Shown piece after piece: positions 58,691-64,000 of a stretch of DNA of 64,000 nt; positions within the stretch are counted from its first letter, which is position 1; the number at the start of each line of letters is the position of its first letter. The position numbers and the translations under genes were made by a program. Source of the DNA: Halichoerus grypus (taxonomy: Eukaryota > Chordata > Mammalia > Carnivora > Phocidae); contig NC_135712.1 in the NCBI RefSeq assembly GCF_964656455.1, positions 96,882,294-96,946,293 on the forward strand, written 5' to 3'. The notes beneath the pieces are model-generated. The model was given only the letters and a program-made list of their open reading frames with translations, had not been told where the DNA came from and searched no databases.

Positions 58691-60654
58691 ACAAAGTAAC
58701 CTCAGATTTAAATAACTGATCCAGGCCTTTTTTTTTTTTTTTTTTTTTAATTGCACTTACTTGCTTAGAGCATGTCATCCCCTCTTATGGTACTCTCTCA
58801 TTAAGAGCAAATTTACCATGTCTGACTCATCTCTATATCACCTATGCTTATCCCAGGACCAAACTCCTAGAAAACACTTGAGAGAAACGTATTTAATATA
58901 AAATGAAAATATCCTTAAATTGTATTGGCTATTGAAGGTGCCTAGTTAAATTCTTCCCCAGGAATTGCCCTGACTGAAGGACACCTAAGATTTTGCACTT
59001 TCCCTGGTAGCAGCCTGCCTCCCATGACTGGTTGGTGTCAGTATCCAAAGGCCTAGACACTGGGACTCATTTCAGGTCATGTCTCAGAGGTTCTCAACTT
59101 CTGAACACTTCATGGAATTGGCTGGCACCCTCTCACAGCTGCATCACAGTTCACTCTCCCTCTCTCTGCACAACCCTGTGTTCCTACACATTCAAGGATG
59201 TTATTTTCAGGTGCACTCCCTAATAACCCTCCTGCACACATCTGTAGGGAATCTGGCCTACAAAGAAAGGTAGCCCCTTTCATTGAAAGCTTACAGAGTC
59301 AGATGCTGTTTGTCCTCCTGAGTATGGAGGTGATTATTGAAAGGAAACATTAGGAAATAAGCCATCAATTGCCATATCGTTAGAGAGATATAAAATACCC
59401 TTCTTAGAAAAAATACTTTTATTGAATATATGGTATTAGAATTTCCAATGTGAGGGAGAAGTTATTAATGATTAGAAAGGGAAAAAGAAAAAAAAACATT
59501 TCCCCTATTCACACAGTTAAGTAAAGTAGTTCCTTAACTCCTTTAGAGTAAAATGTTTATTCTACTACATGAGTTGCTTTTTTTCTAGTTGAATAATTAT
59601 AAGTAATTTTAGTCTAAAATGACGATGAAGAAGAAAGAGAAGAGAAAAGAAAAAAAGAAGAGAAAAGAAAAGAACAGAACAGAACAAGGGGAAAAAGTGC
59701 ACCAGCCAGAATTCCTGAGTTTGGCCAAAATCCAACATGGTAAGATATTTAAAGAAATAAAACTAATTCACAAATATTAATACCCATACTACACACTCTG
59801 GTTATATCTTAATCATCATCACAAGTTGGTTTCAATGCTGCATCTAACATAAAATCTCATTCCTGTGCTGCCTTCCTATCTTTTTCTAGTTTTAGAGTCA
59901 TTTTTTGGCAGTTTTGACATTTATATTTTTACAATTTTTATTTTTAATTTTTAAAATATATCTTCTGCAGTGAAAAAATTTAATATCACATCAATGTTAA
60001 GCAGTAAAATTAACATTAAAAAAATGTCACAGCAATTGCAAAACAGAAAAAGAATACAGAGTTGGTAATGATCAAATGCAGTGGAAATTTGTTGTTGAAT
60101 ATTTCAGGGATGAACTACTGCATGAATTCATATTTACTATTGTTCAAAGAGTACTCATACTCACAAAACTAAATACAGCAAAAGGTGGGTAAGGGATAAC
60201 CAACATAAGAAAATTAGACGTATTTATTAATGCCACCATTATATAAGGGATTTTATTACCATTGCTTTTACGATTTGATCTTCAACTACTTGATTTTGTT
60301 CCTATACCACTTCTACATTGTATTGCAGCAAGAAACTGGCTCATTTTCAGACATAATGAATTTTACCTATTCTAATTATTATCACCTGCTATCAAGATAG
60401 TCAAAACAGCAGAAAATTTTGTCCAAATTTTTTTGGCAGCATCCATGTGTTTACACTGTATTATATAGACAAGTTTATTTCACTTTAAATTTTGGTTTCA
60501 ATGAATCTTTCCCAGGGAGGAGAATGACAGAATTAAATATATTTAGGCTTCTTGGAGATACATGAGCTTTTGGTCTTTCTCCCAACTCCAGAGAATAATT
60601 GTACTAACCCTGGATTTGATTCTCTAACCCTTCCCCATATACACCCACACCCAG
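58691..60654. other. Unassigned AT-rich stretch
   Basis: A 20-T run lies at 58730-58749 and a purine tract at 59624-59697. Frames at 59032-59273 are short and have no recognisable domain. Confidence 0.4.
59624..59697 (+). repeat. Polypurine GAAA/GAACA tract
   Basis: AGAAGAAAGAGAAGAGAAAA and AACAGAACAGAACAAGGGG form a nearly pure A/G run. Confidence 0.75.
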
Positions 60655-60695
60655 CCTCTCTCTCTCTCTCACATCTCTCTCTCTCTCTCTCTCAC

Positions 60696-60742
<47 letters not shown>
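60655..60742 (+). repeat. (TC)n(AC)n microsatellite
   Basis: Two TC blocks (60655-60692) are followed by about 24 AC units (60695-60742). A His/Thr-repeat frame here is an artefact. Confidence 0.92.
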
Positions 60743-60745
<3 letters not shown>

Positions 60746-61330
60746 CAGGACTACATTTACTGCTGGGTGTGGTCCTAGTTCATTATGTTTTCATCAAAGC
60801 AAGAAAAGTCCAAATAGACTCAAATTCTTTGTTCTCCATGAGACCATAGATTTCTCCTTGTCGCTCTCCCTCTGACACATTCTTTCTCTACTTCTCTCAC
60901 ACATACACACCCCATCTTGATTTTCCTCACTCTTTCTCACTTGCTCTCATTTGCCTCTCAGCCTCTTTCTCGACTGCACACGGCCTCCTGCTGGCGCTCT
61001 CGCTCTCACAGCCTGGCGTTTCTCCGCTCCTGCCCTCTGACATCTGGCTTGAGGCCCCCTCTTGTCTGTCCTTGTACACAACCTCTCCTACTCTCAGGCA
61101 GACACCCTGGTAATCCCCTTCCTCTCTGCTTCTCTCTCATTCCATACTGCCTGCTCTCTCAACCCTTCTGAACATCCTTCGCTTTCACTCTTGTACCCCT
61201 AAATCCTCTCCTGAGATCTCACGTTCACTCCTACACCCTCTCTTGTTTTCTCTCTCTCTTTCTCTCTCCCTCTGTCTTTCTCTCCCTCCCTCTCTCATTC
61301 CTCACGCCTCCACCCTTCTTAGGCAAAAGA
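60743..61330 (+). other. Pyrimidine-rich, less AT-rich patch
   Basis: Strong C/T bias on the plus strand, with scattered CpGs (for example near 60971-60980, 60996-61004 and 61018-61026), grading into pure CT repeat at about 61240-61300. A plus frame of 84 codons (60917-61171) is Leu/Ser/Pro-rich, as expected from the base bias. No splice or coding signal convinces me. Confidence 0.5.
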
Positions 61331-61611
61331 AGAGATGATCAGGACCTCCTCCTGGAAAACCCAGCTTTTTGTTTCTTTGTTTTTTTTTTTCTTGAGAGCA
61401 CAGGAGGTTTTGTCTCTGCCAGCAAACTGCTGACAACAATACAATCTGGAGGAAGAAGGGCCTTTTTTAGGGTTTGAACACCCCGTTTAACAGAGTTTGC
61501 TTTGGGACAGGAGACACAATCATACGAATAATGAAGTAGTAGTAGTATATACAATTTGTTTTGTTTTGTTTGTTTTTGGTGTATATACAGCTCTTGTGAC
61601 CCACACTAATT

Positions 61612-61642
61612 TACATATATACTATATTACATATATATATAT

Positions 61643-61681
<39 letters not shown>
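61612..61681 (+). repeat. (TA)n microsatellite
   Basis: TTACATATATACTATATTAC, then ATATATATATATTACATA and about 19 uninterrupted TA units to 61681. Confidence 0.92.
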
Positions 61682-61683
<2 letters not shown>

Positions 61684-61892
61684 CTGGGAAAAATAAATAT
61701 AAAAAAACATTTGAATCTCCATCATTTTAGTGTGATGATTTTTATATACATTTAATAAAAGTAGATCAACTTCAACATCACAGGATTAAGGTTTATAGAA
61801 AGAAAAATAATAGTTTACCTAATTATTGTTCTATCAAATGGCAATAAAGAAAACCAAAACATCATTTCCACTGAAAATGAAAAAGAGAGGTT

Positions 61893-62084
61893 GGGATGCC
61901 TGGGTGGCTCAGTCAGTTAAGCATCTGCCTTTGGCTCCGGTCATGATCCTGGGGTCCTGAGATCGAGCCCTGCATCAGGCTCCCTGCTCAGTGGGGAGTC
62001 TGCTTCTCCCTCTGCCTGACATTCCCCCCTGCTTGTGCTCTCTCTCTCTCTCTTTCTCTGTCTCTCTGAAAAATAAAATCTTAA
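61893..62084 (+). mobile_element. Can-SINE
   Basis: GGGATGCCTGGGTGGCTCAG head, CT-rich segment, AAAAATAAAATCTTAAAAAA tail. AAAAAGAGAGG flanks it at 61880-61890 and 62085-62095. Confidence 0.93.
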
Positions 62085-62105
62085 AAAAAGAGAGGAAAGT
62101 AATTT

Positions 62106-62295
62106 TTTTCAACTAATATCTTCTTTATTTTTTAACTTATTTTATTTAAATTCAGTTAGTTAGCATACAGTGTATCATTATTTTCAGATGTAGAGTTCAG
62201 TAATTCATCAGTTGCATATAACACTGAGTGCTCATTATATCACGTGCCCTCTTTAATGCCCATCACCCAGTTACCTTATCCCCCTACCCACCAAA
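62106..62295 (-). mobile_element. L1 3' end, minus strand, 13-bp TSD
   Basis: TTAACTTATTTTATTTAAAT, GTAGAGTTCAGTAATTCATC, GTGCTCATTATATCACGTG and TTACCTTATCCCCCTACCC. AGGAAAGTAATTT flanks it at 62093-62105 and 62296-62308. Confidence 0.9.
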
Positions 62296-62308
62296 AGGAA
62301 AGTAATTT

Positions 62309-62914
62309 AATTTTAATATTCATGGATTTATTACTTGCTTTTGCTTGTTAGCTGCTGTTGGCATAGTGGCTGATGGTATAGTTTGCATCTATACTAAATC
62401 CATGATTTTTTCTGTTAGAATCAGTCAATTACTTCCCAGGATGTGGAATTTTACATAATTCAGAATTCTACACATTATTTTATTTTAGATACATTTTCTA
62501 CAGTAAAGTTATTTTGCTTGCTCTCCTAATGTAATGACAAATTTGTGTTTTCCTAAAGATTGTCTCTAGATCAAAAGTGTTTCATGAGAATGTTTGCTTA
62601 TAATACATCATACCTAATACCAAAACTATGAGTCTTTATAGGTGGTTATCCAGGAGGAAAAAAGCCAAATAACTTGCAAGGGGTCAGTGGTAGCTGTAGT
62701 ATAAATGTTAACTACAGTCAATAGAGAGATGATTTTCATTTTATTTATATCATGCATATGCTGGAACTCAGATTTACTTTTTCATAAGTCTTTTAAAATA
62801 AAGGATGACAACATTTTTCAAGGAAGGCTAAATTCCATCTCCTTTATTCTATATGCTTTAGAATTAATCCTATGAAGCCTATCTTTCATAAAGTAGTTTT
62901 TTTTTAAACAAACA
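62309..62914. other. Unassigned AT-rich stretch
   Basis: Nothing recognised. Confidence 0.4.
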
Positions 62915-63243
62915 AATGAATAAACAAACAAAGAGCAAAATCAGACCTACAAATACAGAGAGCTGATGTTTGCCAGAAGGAAGTGGTGTGGGGGGATGGC
63001 AAAATGGGTGAAGGGGAGTGGGAGGTACAGGCTTCCAGTTATGGAATGATTATAAGTCATGGTAATAAAAGGTACAGGATAGGGAATATAGTCAATGATA
63101 TCGTAAGAGCATCGTATGGTGACAGATGGTAGCTACACTTGTGGTGAGCATAACATAACATATAGAGATGTTGAATTACTATTTTGTATACCTGAAACTA
63201 ATGTAACATTGTTTGTCAAGTATATTCAATTAAAAAAAATTAA
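62915..63243 (+). mobile_element. Older L1 3' UTR, plus strand
   Basis: AGAGCTGATGTTTGCCAGAA, GTACAGGCTTCCAGTTATGG, AGATGTTGAATTACTATTTT and TATACCTGAAACTAATGTAA are typical of mammalian L1MA-type 3' UTRs, ending in CAATTAAAAAAAATTAAG. Confidence 0.82.
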
Positions 63244-63462
63244 GTTTTTTAAAATTTTTGTTGCTGGTAATCTAAAGTAATTTCAGCCATTTAAGAATAT
63301 ACATCAGAAAGATCTGTTAATGAACACGTTTTAATAAAGAATTAATACTAGAACAATTGATTGAGTTGTTCAATGGCTTCATTCTGCCTTCAGTTGCATT
63401 CATTTGTTTCTTTCCTGTGTCTAGAGTTGGGAGACCAAGAAGATGAGGTTGAATGAAGCAGC

Positions 63463-63889
63463 ACGTAAGAAAGACATGTATCATATGATCTCACTGATAC
63501 GAGGAATTCTTAATCTCAGGAAACAAACTGAGGGTTGCTGGAGTGGTGGGGGGTGGGAGGGATGGGGTGGCTGGGTGATAGACATTGGGGAGGGTATGTG
63601 CTATGGTGAGCGCTGTGAATTGTGTAAGACTGATGAATCACAGACCTGTACCTCTGTAACAAATAATATATATAAAAAAGGATCGTAGGAAGGGAAAAAT
63701 GAAGGGAGTAAATCTGAGGGGGAGACGAACCTTGAGAGACTATGGACTCTGAGAAACAAACTGAGGGTTCTAGACAGGAGGGGGGGTGGGGGAATGGGTT
63801 AGCCTGGTGATGGGTATTAAAGAGGGCACATATTGAATGGAGCACTGGGTGTTATATGCAAACAATGAATCATGGAACACCACATCAAA

Positions 63890-63936
<47 letters not shown>

Positions 63937-63955
63937 AATATAAATAAATAAAAAA
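63463..63955 (+). mobile_element. Carnivore L1 3' UTR, plus strand
   Basis: AAGAAAGACATGTATCATAT, GGAATTCTTAATCTCAGGAA, GACTATGGACTCTGAGAAAC and GGAGCACTGGGTGTTATATG precede an A-rich tail that has expanded to about 16 AAAT units (63886-63955). It starts at nearly the same L1 position as the copy at 3795. I found no TSD. Confidence 0.9.
63886..63955 (+). repeat. (AAAT)n microsatellite derived from an L1 tail
   Basis: A nearly pure AAAT array directly follows the L1 3' end. Confidence 0.9.
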
Positions 63956-64000
63956 GGTTTGCCAATCTTCACAATTGGGTGGTTACATATGTTTCAAGAA

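Noticed and set aside
60552..60875. 107-codon frame with a His/Thr repeat
   Set aside because: The repeat is simply the translation of the (AC)n microsatellite, with Ser/Leu from the TC blocks.

Overview
This is about 64 kb of mammalian nuclear DNA, AT-rich and without a recognisable intact protein-coding gene, exon set, tRNA, rRNA or CRISPR array. The lineage call rests on repeats. About 24 copies of the tRNA-Lys-derived carnivore SINE (Can-SINE/SINEC) are present, many with clear target-site duplications (TSDs). There are also several copies of the L1 3' end common in caniform carnivores (dog, bear, seal and mustelid groups). I cannot name the species. The window could be intergenic or a large intron.

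The only gene-derived sequence is a processed pseudogene of ST13 (Hsp70-interacting protein, Hip) on the minus strand at 15467-16496. It has a 13-bp TSD, a short A-tail, an ATTAAA signal, a short 3' UTR, the C-terminal coding region and about 90 nt of GC-rich 5' UTR. The first four codons are joined in frame to the TPR region, so about 156 codons are missing, and there is a TAG at the junction.

Layout: 1-1690 unassigned; 1.7-9.6 kb old L1/HAL1-like sequence cut by SINEs and two young L1 tails; 10.1-10.5 kb an inverted SINE pair; 11.4-11.7 kb an L1 tail; 15.5-16.5 kb the ST13 pseudogene; 18.5-22.1 kb a nested L1 mosaic with an inverted reverse-transcriptase segment; 23.9-24.1 kb an L2; 26-40 kb scattered SINEs, one MLT1 LTR and a tandem pair of L1 tails; 40.1-44.1 kb a SINE, an L1 with a 3' transduction, an LTR-like element and an L1 ORF2 3' half holding three SINEs; 44.5-47.5 kb the 5' half of an old L1 on the minus strand; 48.9-59 kb old L1, L2, hAT-like and LTR remnants; 60.6-61.7 kb a strand-asymmetric pyrimidine tract and microsatellites; 61.9-64 kb SINE and L1 tails.

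No genes here work together. Short open frames in the window look like chance or repeat-derived frames. The notable content is retrotransposition mechanics: nested insertions, a 3' transduction, a SINE/L1-tail chimera, and an internally deleted retrocopy. Family names were assigned by eye from known consensus patterns, so subfamily and exact ends should be treated as approximate; TSD positions were read directly. I found no sign of a previously undescribed functional system.
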